Assembly: GCA_002162955.1 (NCBI GenBank)
Contig: MABD01000044.1
Coordinates: forward strand, 33,939-95,109
DNA: 61,171 nucleotides
Direction: 5' to 3'
Origin: Gammaproteobacteria bacterium 45_16_T64
GTDB lineage: Bacteria; Pseudomonadota; Gammaproteobacteria; Pseudomonadales; Ketobacteraceae
The notes under the pieces were generated by a model. The model searched no databases, was not told the DNA's origin, and saw nothing but the letters and a program-made list of their open reading frames with translations. The position numbers and the translations under genes were made by a program. Positions 1-7,372 of this stretch are shown in pieces; the stretch's first letter is position 1; every line of letters starts with the position of its first letter.

Positions 1-293
1 ATTTGCTGGGAAGCCTTATCGTTCATGTCTTTGTTTGCGCCAATATCGACCGCAGCACTCATCATTACGTCGTTAAAGAGGAGTGCCTGTTGAGACATGG
101 ATGATAAGCGATGAATTAACGCTATGCCGCTGACTTCGTCTTCGGTTGTTTGAATGTCACTTTGTATTTCATTCCACAGCTGCACGCCTAGCAGTAATAT
201 CGGGCAGAGAAACAGTACGCTGATAAGCGAAAATTTGTAAGGGTAGTTCAGCCTATTCATAATGAAGAGGGCTAAGCCTAGAAATTTTCTCAT
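1..293 (-). CDS. N-terminus of a membrane sensor protein (chemoreceptor or sensor kinase), partial
   Basis: The reverse strand is open from an ATG at 293 to the window edge, so only about 97 N-terminal residues are visible and the C-terminal effector domain is missing. The fragment has a short basic start, a strong membrane helix (SLISVLFLCPILLLGVQLW), and then a polar helical stretch that looks periplasmic. This layout is typical of methyl-accepting chemotaxis proteins and membrane-bound hybrid kinases, whose first helix often follows an RLNYPYKF-like segment. A second in-frame ATG at 260 would give a shorter N-terminus, and neither start has a strong ribosome site. The exact family cannot be decided from this fragment. 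Confidence 0.6.
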   Translation of the reverse strand, partial: MRKFLGLALFIMNRLNYPYKFSLISVLFLCPILLLGVQLWNEIQSDIQTTEDEVSGIALIHRLSSMSQQALLFNDVMMSAAVDIGANKDMNDKASQQ

Positions 294-621
294 AAGGCTA
301 TGGTTTTCCTAGCGAAAAAGCGGGGTATATAGGGGGTATTTGATTAAGCATTAACCATAAGTATAGAAAAGAGCTAAGAAAAATGTTCAAGAAATGTTGG
401 AAAATTATGGTTTGGGGTCTGACTCAATGGAATCAATCAGTTAGCTGTGATTTTACAAATGCCGGTCAGAATTGAATGGCGGGATATTGATTGTAGCCCA
501 TAAAATAAGCGCGCTTCAGAGGGTTCTTCGAGGGAACTTCGTTGTGGCGCAATGCCGAACATGGTAAGCTTTGCGCCACTTTTTTGCATGTTGCAATTGA
601 GATCGCAGGAGTATCGCTTAC
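294..621. other. Intergenic region with a terminator-like hairpin and no ORF
   Basis: No convincing coding frame is seen. The stretch separates the leftward sensor gene from the rightward 82-residue gene. It contains a short inverted repeat near 520-536 (GTTC...GAAC) and, further on, a strong intrinsic-terminator hairpin reading rightward although no rightward gene precedes it. A small RNA or an attenuated leader would explain this. Confidence 0.4.
544..585 (+). terminator. Intrinsic terminator-like hairpin
   Basis: GTGGCGCAA at 544-552 pairs perfectly with TTGCGCCAC at 571-579 (9 bp, 18-nt loop), followed by six T at 580-585. It lies 36 bases before the next start codon on the same strand, so it would act either on an unannotated upstream transcript or as an attenuator. 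Confidence 0.65.
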
Positions 622-870
622 ATGTCTTCGGTTTTAGAAATTACCCAGCTGCCTACCGGTGAAATTGTTTTACGACGTGCCGATGGAGAAGGAGAACCAT
701 TAGCGACAATTCAATTTTCTGCGGAAACTACGGCTTTTCTTGGTGATTCTTCATTAGAAGTCGGTAAGGCAATGATTGGCGCTGGTGTACAGGTTGTGGG
801 TGAAATGTACGATTTATACGAAGTTGATGAAAACGGAGAGTCTAGCTCTGCTGCTCGAGTTGTACACTAG
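622..870 (+). CDS. Small conserved-type hypothetical protein, 82 aa
   Basis: An acidic 82-residue soluble protein with no signal peptide and no membrane helix. Its composition suggests a small mixed alpha/beta fold (alternating hydrophobics in the first 30 residues, then EVGKAMIGAGVQVVGEMYDLYEV). An AGGAG ribosome site lies upstream of the ATG. The gene converges with lexA, whose stop lies 32 bases away. I do not recognise a family. The clean start, normal codon use and position beside lexA support a real gene rather than a chance ORF. No function can be assigned. Confidence 0.65.
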   Translation: MSSVLEITQLPTGEIVLRRADGEGEPLATIQFSAETTAFLGDSSLEVGKAMIGAGVQVVGEMYDLYEVDENGESSSAARVVH

Positions 871-891
871 GCTCCCGCGTTTCTAGATAAT

Positions 892-915
892 GAGATGGCG
901 TCTATATGCCATCTC
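892..915. terminator. Possible bidirectional hairpin between convergent genes
   Basis: GAGATGGC (892-899) pairs with GCCATCTC (908-915) across an 8-nt loop, overlapping the lexA stop codon. There is no good T-run on either side, so termination is plausible but unproven. Confidence 0.35.
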
Positions 916-1504
916 GAATAATGCCTACTCCCACGCCTTCGATAGCAAAATCATCTGATTTAGAATCCACTTCAATAGCGTCAAAATCTTTATTTTCAGG
1001 AAATAAGAATACTTTGTTGCGCTTTTTCTCAAACCGTTTAACGGTAACTTCAGAGCCAATGCGTGCAACCACTATTTGACCCTTTTTGGCATCTGAAGTT
1101 TTGTGCACCGCGAGTAAATCCCCATCGTAAATCCCAGCATCCTTCATACTTAACCCTTTGACTTTTAGGAAGTAGTCCGCTGCGGGTGAGAACATTGTGG
1201 GGGGGACGTCACAATAACTGTGGACGTTTTCTTCGGCTAAAACAGGAAAGCCGGCGGCAACTTCGCCAATAATAGGGATGCCGGGTTCTGGTTCGTCGAT
1301 TAAGCGAATGCCTCTTGATGTGCCAGGTATCATTTCTATAGCGCCTTTTCGCTCCAATGCACGCAAGTGATCTTCTGCTGCATTGGGTGAGCGAAAGCCA
1401 AAATGGTTCGCAATATCCATTCTTGTAGGAGGCATTCCTGTATCAATAATATGTTCACGAATAAGGTCGTAAATTTCTTGTTGACGCTTGGTGAGCTTTT
1501 CCAT
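902..1504 (-). CDS. lexA: LexA, SOS response repressor and self-cleaving protease
   Basis: LexA represses DNA-damage genes and is inactivated by RecA-stimulated self-cleavage. The 200-residue length matches the family. Residues 1-70 form the winged helix-turn-helix (KLTKRQQEIYDLIREHI, then PTRMDIANHFGF). The Ala-Gly cleavage site is seen in EVAAGFPV near residue 85. The S24-type protease domain carries the catalytic Ser in KGLSMKDAGI and the Lys in VTVKRFEKK. The gene is preceded by two perfect CTG-N10-CAG boxes, so it should be autoregulated. A separate gene for a division inhibitor (sulA), often next to lexA in pseudomonads, is not visible here. Confidence 0.97.
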   Translation of the reverse strand: MEKLTKRQQEIYDLIREHIIDTGMPPTRMDIANHFGFRSPNAAEDHLRALERKGAIEMIPGTSRGIRLIDEPEPGIPIIGEVAAGFPVLAEENVHSYCDVPPTMFSPAADYFLKVKGLSMKDAGIYDGDLLAVHKTSDAKKGQIVVARIGSEVTVKRFEKKRNKVFLFPENKDFDAIEVDSKSDDFAIEGVGVGIIRDGI

Positions 1505-1534
1505 GATGGTCGCCGCTTAGGTTGTTGTGTTTAG

Positions 1535-1568
1535 CTGTTTCAATATACAGTTCTGGAAGTATATACAG
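1535..1568 (-). promoter_or_regulatory. Two tandem LexA (SOS) boxes upstream of lexA
   Basis: Read on the minus strand, CTGTATATACTTCCAG occupies 1568-1553 and CTGTATATTGAAACAG occupies 1550-1535. Both fit CTG-N10-CAG exactly and are separated by 2 bases, about 30 bases before the lexA start. Paired boxes at lexA are known from E. coli and give tight autoregulation. Confidence 0.93.
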
Positions 1569-1629
1569 CTTTGCGGCTAATGCAATATGCGTAATTTGCA
1601 ACTAATTGGAAATTAAGGAAAAACCTTGT

Positions 1630-1941
1630 TTACTGATCGACGTATCGCATGTATTCCGGTTCTAATCCAGGCTCGGAACTATGTTCTTCTTGTTGGGCAA
1701 AGAAATCGCTTTCAAAGCGATCTTCAGAGTCTACTTCAAATGGACCGCCCCAATCTTCGGGTTGTTCTGCTGCTCGAAGTGGCATCTTAAGGAAGGTTTC
1801 GGTGTCTAGTTCTTCTATTTCACCGTCAAAATACTGGGTGGCGATTAGGCCGGCATCATCCATGGCAACGACTTCGAACATGGTTCCGGTATCTTTGTTC
1901 TCATACCAGTTACCAATCACAGGTAGTGTTCTTGTTAACAT
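1630..1941 (-). CDS. Small conserved gammaproteobacterial-type protein, 103 aa
   Basis: The start is set by an AGGAGG ribosome site at 1953-1948, six bases before the ATG at 1941; an upstream GTG at 1959 is rejected because it would lie within or above this site. The protein begins MLTRTLPVIGNWYENK and has a compact N-terminal beta-rich part (GNWYENKDTGTMFEVVAMD, QYFDGEIEELD) and an acidic, low-complexity C-terminal tail. It has no signal peptide. The N-terminal half resembles small conserved proteins of unknown function (DUF6763-like) from related bacteria, but this is from memory. It is a separate transcription unit upstream of lexA on the same strand. Confidence 0.7.
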   Translation of the reverse strand: MLTRTLPVIGNWYENKDTGTMFEVVAMDDAGLIATQYFDGEIEELDTETFLKMPLRAAEQPEDWGGPFEVDSEDRFESDFFAQQEEHSSEPGLEPEYMRYVDQ

Positions 1942-2337
1942 TGCAAGCCTCCTAGACACTCGTCAGCTCATGGCGGGTTGCGCTGATCGAGAGCCTTACT
2001 ATTTATTCTAGTGTCAATCCTGCGGCTTTCTAGTTTTCCTGCCTAACTGGGTATTCTCTAGGATATGAACTTGTATAGGAAGTTGCTGCGATTTGCGGCT
2101 AAATTGCTAAAAAATACAAAGCATTAGTCTATTGCGACAAAAGCGGGGAGGTCGTGATCATGTCTGTGTGTTAATAAAAAGCGGAACATAATCTCTAAAT
2201 GATCTAATGGCCCAAAATAGAATAGTCTGTTGTATAAATGGCTCTTGTGAATTACCTAGGATAAGTGGATTATCAATGTGAGTCGAAAAATGACGCAACG
2301 TCACTTTTTTTGAATAAAAAGAAATAGGTTACTAGCC
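1942..2337. other. Intergenic region with a small hairpin
   Basis: Divergent spacer between the 103-aa gene and the outer-membrane protein gene. No ORF of note. TGACG (2291-2295) can pair with CGTCA (2299-2303) and is followed by a T-run (2305-2311), giving a weak terminator or attenuator just before the downstream start. No clear promoter hexamers were identified. Confidence 0.4.
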
Positions 2338-3603
2338 ATGATAAGACGATTGATGAGCATACTCAGAGGCAGGCGTTCCGTATCAATGCCCTCATGGGTA
2401 TTGTTAGTAGGTCCATTTTTTCTGTCGTTTACGGCGGGCGCTGAGGTTGAGGTTGATTGGGAACTGGGTACAGAGGTAAGGCTGTTTGCGGAGGACGCAT
2501 CCTATGGTCAAGCAAATCAAAATGTATCGTTAAGAGGCCAGGTGGAAATATATTACGCCTGGAACGACGGTATGGACAGCATTGAGTTTACTCCTTGGTA
2601 TGTGATTGATCAGCAGGATGAAAAAAGAACTCATGGTGATATTCAGGAGCTTGCTTGGATACATGTTGAAGATGAGTGGGAGCTGCGGGTCGGGATCCGT
2701 AAGGTCTTTTGGGGGGTGACTGAAACAGCCCACTTGGTCGATATAATCAATCAATCCGACTTTTCACGGGGGCTAGACGGTGAGGACAAGTTGGGCCAGC
2801 CGATGGTTAATCTTTCGATGGTGAGGGACTGGGGGATCTTGGATTTTTTCATACTCCCAGGGCATCGAAAGCGTATATACCCAGGTGAAGAGGGTAGGCC
2901 ACGTTCGGCCTTGGTCATTACTCGGGACGGTGCTACTTATGAGTCGAAAGATGAAGATCGAAGTGTGAGCTCGGCAGTGCGGTGGCAGGTGTCGCTGGAC
3001 GATTGGGAGTTCGGTCTGTCCCACTTTCATGGGACTTCTCGGGAGCCTACAATCGCCGGTATGAATGATGAGGATGAGCTACTAACGTATTACCCAGAAA
3101 TTGATCAGACTGGGCTGGAGGCTCAGTATATTGCGGGAGATTGGATATGGAAATTTGAGTCTATTGTTAGAAGTGGCCAGGGGAATCAATACACTGCGGC
3201 AACCGGTGGAACGGAATATACGCAGCTTGGTATTTTCGATAGTGATGCCGATTTAGGTTGGATTGTTGAATATAACTTTGATGACAGAGGTAGTGATGCG
3301 CCACATTCGTCGGAGCGAGATGTGGTGGTGGGTACTCGTTGGACCCTCAATGATGCTGCAGACTCTCAGGCATTGATGGTGGTGAGTGTGGATACTGAGA
3401 CAAGTGAGCAATTGTGGTCACTGGAGGCTAGTCGGCGTTTTTATGACAACTGGTTTGTGACAGTTGATATGTATATTTTCGTAGATACGGGCGACGCCCC
3501 TGCAGTGGATGATATTCTTGCTGGAGATTTTGACCCCGAAGAGAAGCTTGCGGCTTTTAGCCGAGACGATTACCTGCAGTTGGAGGTGGTGCGATATTTC
3601 TGA
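2338..3603 (+). CDS. Putative outer-membrane beta-barrel protein (porin-like), 421 aa
   Basis: The N-terminus has a basic region and hydrophobic core (WVLLVGPFFLSFTAGA) with likely signal peptidase I cleavage after AGA near residue 35. The mature part is built of alternating-hydrophobicity strands rich in Trp, Tyr, Asp and Gly, and ends in LQLEVVRYF, the aromatic C-terminus used by the BAM machinery. A motif around residues 105-140 (RVGIRKVFWGVTE) suggests a family of porin-like or alginate-export-like barrels, but I cannot name it firmly. The gene stands alone, about 50 bases before the psrA promoter. Cargo is unknown. A second ATG at 2353 is also possible as the start. Confidence 0.7.
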   Translation: MIRRLMSILRGRRSVSMPSWVLLVGPFFLSFTAGAEVEVDWELGTEVRLFAEDASYGQANQNVSLRGQVEIYYAWNDGMDSIEFTPWYVIDQQDEKRTHGDIQELAWIHVEDEWELRVGIRKVFWGVTETAHLVDIINQSDFSRGLDGEDKLGQPMVNLSMVRDWGILDFFILPGHRKRIYPGEEGRPRSALVITRDGATYESKDEDRSVSSAVRWQVSLDDWEFGLSHFHGTSREPTIAGMNDEDELLTYYPEIDQTGLEAQYIAGDWIWKFESIVRSGQGNQYTAATGGTEYTQLGIFDSDADLGWIVEYNFDDRGSDAPHSSERDVVVGTRWTLNDAADSQALMVVSVDTETSEQLWSLEASRRFYDNWFVTVDMYIFVDTGDAPAVDDILAGDFDPEEKLAAFSRDDYLQLEVVRYF

Positions 3604-3636
3604 GTCTGTTTGTGGGTTAAGTGCTAATATGACGTC

Positions 3637-3680
3637 TTGACAGAACCTCTTGGCAAACGTATGTTTCAAACATCCGTTTA
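3637..3680 (+). promoter_or_regulatory. psrA promoter with two overlapping PsrA-type operators
   Basis: A -35 TTGACA (3637-3642), a 17-base spacer and a -10 TATGTT (3660-3665) make a good sigma70 promoter. Over the -10 lie CAAACGTATGTTTC (3654-3667), a perfect (G/C)AAAC-N4-GTTT(G/C) PsrA site, and CAAACATCCGTTTA (3667-3680), a one-base variant sharing one base with the first. Such placement would block RNA polymerase, giving negative autoregulation relieved by long-chain acyl ligands, as described for Pseudomonas PsrA. Confidence 0.8.
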
Positions 3681-3714
3681 CGTTTGAGTGTTTAGGCTGA
3701 ATAAAGGTAGTTTC

Positions 3715-4353
3715 ATGGCGCAAAAAGATACAGTTGATCGCATACTTGATGCAGCGGAGGCATTGTTTGCTGAACGTGGATTCGCGGAAACGTCGCTGCG
3801 AACAATTACTAGTACAGCGAATGTAAATTTAGCTGCAGTGAATTATCACTTTGGTTCAAAAAAATCGCTAATTCAGGCGGTGTTTGTGCGTTTTTTGGAA
3901 CCATTAGCGGATTCGCTGAGTGACCGTCTAGATGCAGCTCAGGCCGATGGACAGGAATTGTCCTTGGATGATTTATTGTCGTTGCTCGCAAGCGCAATCT
4001 TGTCGGCTCACGGTGAGGATGATGTCAATCGAACTGCGTCTTTCATGAGATTGCTAGGCTTGGCATATACGCAATCCCAGGGGCATCTTAGGGATTATCT
4101 GCGCGATCGTTATGGCAGTGTGTCTACGCGTTATGTTGATCTACTCAGGCCTGCGTGTCCACAGCTTGAAGATACTGATCTTTTCTGGAATACGCACTTT
4201 GCCTTAGGGGCCGCTGTATTTTCGTTATCAAACTACGGTGCGTTAGATGCGATGTTGAAAGATGACTCTGGGCAAGAGTCACGTATCATGAATGTCATAA
4301 AGCGTCTCCTTGCGTTTATTTCTGCAGGAGTACAGGTCTCTGTTAAGGTATAG
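3715..4353 (+). CDS. psrA: PsrA-like TetR-family regulator of fatty acid metabolism
   Basis: TetR-type repressor, 212 aa from the ATG at 3715; the longer reading from 3688 adds nine residues lying in the promoter region and is rejected. The N-terminal HTH (VDRILDAAEALFAERGFAE, NLAAVNYHFGSKKSLIQAVF) and ligand-domain segments (FMRLLGLAYTQSQGHLRDYL, FALGAAVFSL) closely match PsrA of Pseudomonas, where psrA also neighbours lexA. Known PsrA proteins sense long-chain fatty acids and control beta-oxidation and stationary-phase genes. Two PsrA operators overlap its own promoter. A putative L,D-transpeptidase gene follows 19-47 bases downstream. Identification as PsrA rests on remembered sequence similarity plus synteny and operator match. 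Confidence 0.87.
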   Translation: MAQKDTVDRILDAAEALFAERGFAETSLRTITSTANVNLAAVNYHFGSKKSLIQAVFVRFLEPLADSLSDRLDAAQADGQELSLDDLLSLLASAILSAHGEDDVNRTASFMRLLGLAYTQSQGHLRDYLRDRYGSVSTRYVDLLRPACPQLEDTDLFWNTHFALGAAVFSLSNYGALDAMLKDDSGQESRIMNVIKRLLAFISAGVQVSVKV

Positions 4354-4372
4354 TCGTTCAAGGACTTGAGCG

Positions 4373-4895
4373 ATGTATAGGGTGTGATATCTCACAATCA
4401 ATTGTTATCTCCATTGCAAATCAGTCACTGTGTCTTTATGACGGTGAGCTGGGTTCTTTCGGTATTCCGCAGGGCTTGTTGTTAGGCTCATGGCAAATTT
4501 CGTCGGCAGCTGCCGGTGTAGGGAGTGACGAAGGCAGCGGCAAGACACCTTTGGGTCTGCATCGTATTAGAGCTAAAATCGGTGGGAAATGTGAACTAGG
4601 CGCTGTGTTTGTCGGTCGTCGATTTACGGGGGAAATTTATGATGCTGAGCTTGCGGCGGAATTTCCACAGCGGGACTGGATTTTAAGTAGAATACTGTGG
4701 TTGTGCGGCAATGAGGTCGGAGTGAACAGGTCGGGTTCAGTAGATAGCATGAGACGTTATATTTATATACACGGAACCCCTGACACCGAGCCTATGGGGA
4801 AGCCTTTATCCCATGGTTGCATACGAATGCGTAACACGGATGTAGTGAATTTATTTGATAAGGTCTCAGTTTACACCGCGGTCTTTATTCAATAG
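4373..4895 (+). CDS. L,D-transpeptidase (YkuD domain), with a frameshifted or non-standard start
   Basis: YkuD-type L,D-transpeptidases cross-link peptidoglycan or attach proteins to it. The catalytic motif is clear: HGTPDTEPMGKPLSHGCIRM, with His...SHGC. Family-like sequence starts well before the first TTG at 4476: the frame is open from 4347, and VISIANQSLCLYDGELGSF, encoded from 4404, is typical YkuD N-terminal sequence. No ATG, GTG or TTG exists in frame there; an ATT at 4401 is the only tempting start. A good AAGGAC ribosome site sits before an ATG at 4373, but that frame stops after four codons; removing one base from the GGG run at 4380-4382 would join it to the conserved frame. This is either a real frameshift, a sequencing error or an unusual start. 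No signal peptide is visible. Confidence 0.7.
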
Positions 4896-4950
4896 AAAAA
4901 TCCGCGACCAAATAAGCTCAGTAGCTTGTGTGCAATTTTTCGAGGCAATA

Positions 4951-5787
4951 TCAGAATGTGTGCTCCAATCCTAAATAGTAAATGTCGCTGTCACCGGTAT
5001 TTCGACCACTAATAACATCGGCATATCCAGCAAAGATAGAAATCTGTCGGGTTGCTGCCCAGGAAACACTTGCTTCCATAATGTCTCTGTCTTCTTCTGA
5101 TCGGTGAAAGTTATATCCATTGTGAGTCTCATCGCCGATGTCATGCCCTTTGCGCCCATCAACAACACTGTATTGTAGGCTGAGCGATACGTTGTCAGTA
5201 ACTCCGGCGCCGACGGCTAAACTATAAAACAAGTCGTGGGGTACGTCATCACGTCGCCATCGATACCCAATGTCACCATAAATTACAACAGGGCCAAGAA
5301 TTTTTGCAAAGGGGAAGGCCATCTCAATACCATTCCCCTTGTCGCCAGGACTGTGGGGGTTACCTGGAGAGGATCGATCATAGGACCCTTTGTAGATCAG
5401 TGCCCCTTCGACGGATAACGAAAAAGAGTCGTCCGCATATTCGTCCAATATTTGAAATTTGGCACCTAAGCGAGAGTCGGCTCTGCCATGGAATTTCTTT
5501 TCTGCATTGTCTTTCTCAGATTCAGTGTAGCCAGAAGTCAGGGATATTTCGATGTTGTCCCCGTATCCGTACCGGTATTGTAGCCAATATGTATTTTGAC
5601 TGATTTCATCGATCTCAGAACGCTCTAGTCCTAACCATTTGTTGTCGAATGATTCTGAAACCCAGGTAAGGAAAATGGCACTTTGACCATCATCTAAAAC
5701 CCAGGGGCCACGAGCTTCGCACACTGTTGAAAAGGTCAGCAGGGCACAAATTGCGGCCGGGGTGAAAGGTTGTATTCGTATTTTCAT
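4951..5787 (-). CDS. Putative outer-membrane beta-barrel protein, 278 aa
   Basis: The protein starts with a signal peptide (basic KIR, hydrophobic FTPAAICALLTFSTV, cleavage near CEA-RG). The mature region consists of amphipathic strands with many aromatic and charged residues and ends in YYLGLEHTF, a typical C-terminal strand with terminal Phe. It resembles transporter-like OmpW-size barrels of unknown function. It lies 9 bases downstream of a small cytochrome-like gene on the same strand, so the two are probably one operon and may act together in the envelope. The exact family is not recognised. Confidence 0.7.
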   Translation of the reverse strand: MKIRIQPFTPAAICALLTFSTVCEARGPWVLDDGQSAIFLTWVSESFDNKWLGLERSEIDEISQNTYWLQYRYGYGDNIEISLTSGYTESEKDNAEKKFHGRADSRLGAKFQILDEYADDSFSLSVEGALIYKGSYDRSSPGNPHSPGDKGNGIEMAFPFAKILGPVVIYGDIGYRWRRDDVPHDLFYSLAVGAGVTDNVSLSLQYSVVDGRKGHDIGDETHNGYNFHRSEEDRDIMEASVSWAATRQISIFAGYADVISGRNTGDSDIYYLGLEHTF

Positions 5788-5796
5788 AATATCTCC

Positions 5797-6123
5797 CTAG
5801 CGCAAGTTGTAGCGTTTCTTGAAATATGCATCCAGCGCTTTCGCTTGTTTCGCTGTGAGCTTATTGAGGTAACATTGAGTGGGGTGTTTTGTGCAGTCAG
5901 TCACTAGATTGGAGATGGGGGCGGGTAGTTTTTTGAGTTTACTTCGGGAATAGGACTTGTGGCAGCTTCTGCAGCTGGGTTCATTTATGCCTCGACCAGA
6001 AATGATTGCCTTCCCCCGTAGATAGTCTTCATTGAACTGGCTTCCTCCGCTGGGCATAAAGGAGCCGGATGCAACTGCTGCACATGGCGAAACCAGCAAG
6101 AGTAAAATTAGTAACCTATTCAT
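5797..6123 (-). CDS. Small periplasmic monoheme cytochrome c-like protein, 108 aa
   Basis: The start at 6123 has an AGGAAGGAG ribosome site directly upstream; the longer reading to 6213 would enter the promoter region and is rejected. The signal peptide is clear (MNRLLILLLLVSPCAAVAS). One heme-binding CRSCH motif lies near residue 56. The chain after it has no methionine, so a Met sixth ligand is unlikely; a His (TKHPTQ) is the visible alternative. Two further Cys (DCTKHPTQC) could form a disulfide. The gene precedes the 278-aa barrel gene. Function is inferred only as periplasmic electron transfer or heme binding. Confidence 0.7.
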   Translation of the reverse strand: MNRLLILLLLVSPCAAVASGSFMPSGGSQFNEDYLRGKAIISGRGINEPSCRSCHKSYSRSKLKKLPAPISNLVTDCTKHPTQCYLNKLTAKQAKALDAYFKKRYNLR

Positions 6124-6336
6124 AGTTCTCCTTCCTGTAACAAAAACAAGGACTAACAAGCCTCTATCTATGTCTCCGCTAAGGGTAGTAGTCGGGTTTT
6201 CGAGCGTCAACATTGTCTATGACAAATTAATATCCTTCGATAACGATTACCGCACATAATGATGCTCTTAACGTGTATATATTGCAGTTTTTGGGTATTA
6301 TCCAGACATTATCATTATAGAACTCTAGGAGTATGT

Positions 6337-7350
6337 ATGGCGTTGGGGCCATTAATGTTGGATGTCGAGGGGCTAACGTTATCTGCAATTGAAAAAGAAA
6401 CCTTGGCTCGCTCGGGCGTAGGCGGGTTGATTTTGTTCTCACGTAATTTTGAGTCTATTGGTCAAGTTTCTGAGCTAATTGCCTCTATTCGTCTGCAACG
6501 GCCTGATATTATAATTGCGGTTGATCAGGAAGGGGGGAGAGTTCAGAGATTTAAGCAGGGCTTAACCCGCCTGCCACCATTGAGGGTGCTGGGTCAGGCA
6601 TATTGTGAGCAGGGTGATTCTGCGTTGGAGACTGCAAAAAACTTTGGCTGGTTAATGGCTGCTGAAATGATATCGCTTGGAGTGGATATTTCTTTTGCCC
6701 CGGTGTTGGATCTAGATTTTGGAAGAAGCGCTGTGATTGGTGACAGGGCTATACATCGAGACCCGTCGGTGGTCATAGAGGTTGCAACAGCGTATGTCGC
6801 GGGTATGAATGAAGCAGGAATGGCTGCAACAGGTAAGCACTTTCCTGGTCATGGATGGGTGGCGGCGGATTCTCATATAGACATTCCCCGAGATGAGAGA
6901 GCAAAACCGTCAATTTTTGATGATGATTTAACTCCATTTGAAGCGTTAGCCACTACAATTCAAGGGGTAATGCCAGCTCATGTCATTTATCAACAATTGG
7001 ATGCTGCGCCAGCAGGCTTTTCAAATTATTGGTTGCAAAAGGTTTTGCGGCAACAGTTGAGCTTTAATGGCGTAATCTTTAGCGATGACTTGACGATGGA
7101 GGGTGCATCACTCGCGGGAAGTTATCCAGAGAGGGCTCTAGCGGCGAAACAAGCTGGTTGCGACATGGTTTTAGTCTGCAATCAATTTGTTCATGCGTTA
7201 GAGGTGCTGGACTGGGTTGAGCAACAAGGTTGGAGTCCCAACCAGGCAAGACTTTCTGGAATGTTGTCTAAGCGGGAGTGGGATTTGCAGGATTTGCAGG
7301 CATCGGCGCGCTGGATTGAAACACGTGCATTAATGGCTAGCTATTTTTGA
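6337..7350 (+). CDS. nagZ: NagZ, beta-N-acetylhexosaminidase (peptidoglycan recycling)
   Basis: Cytoplasmic glycoside hydrolase family 3 enzyme that removes N-acetylglucosamine from anhydro-muropeptides. The 337-residue length fits NagZ once the ATG at 6337 with AGGAG upstream is used; the upstream extension to 6259 overlaps the promoter. Typical motifs are DQEGGRVQRF near residue 66, KHFPGHG at residues 167-173 followed by DSHIDIP, and the nucleophile region FSDDLTMEG near residue 250. The gene starts a rightward cluster with mscS (22 bases later), a phosphoribosyltransferase and a nucleoside phosphorylase. The nagZ-MTI phosphorylase-mfd order mirrors Pseudomonas. Confidence 0.95.
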   Translation: MALGPLMLDVEGLTLSAIEKETLARSGVGGLILFSRNFESIGQVSELIASIRLQRPDIIIAVDQEGGRVQRFKQGLTRLPPLRVLGQAYCEQGDSALETAKNFGWLMAAEMISLGVDISFAPVLDLDFGRSAVIGDRAIHRDPSVVIEVATAYVAGMNEAGMAATGKHFPGHGWVAADSHIDIPRDERAKPSIFDDDLTPFEALATTIQGVMPAHVIYQQLDAAPAGFSNYWLQKVLRQQLSFNGVIFSDDLTMEGASLAGSYPERALAAKQAGCDMVLVCNQFVHALEVLDWVEQQGWSPNQARLSGMLSKREWDLQDLQASARWIETRALMASYF

Positions 7351-7372
7351 CGGAAAATATATAGAGGTTGTG

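Noticed and set aside
4476-4895. Start of the L,D-transpeptidase at TTG 4476
   Set aside because: Family-like residues are encoded upstream of this codon and there is no ribosome site for it.
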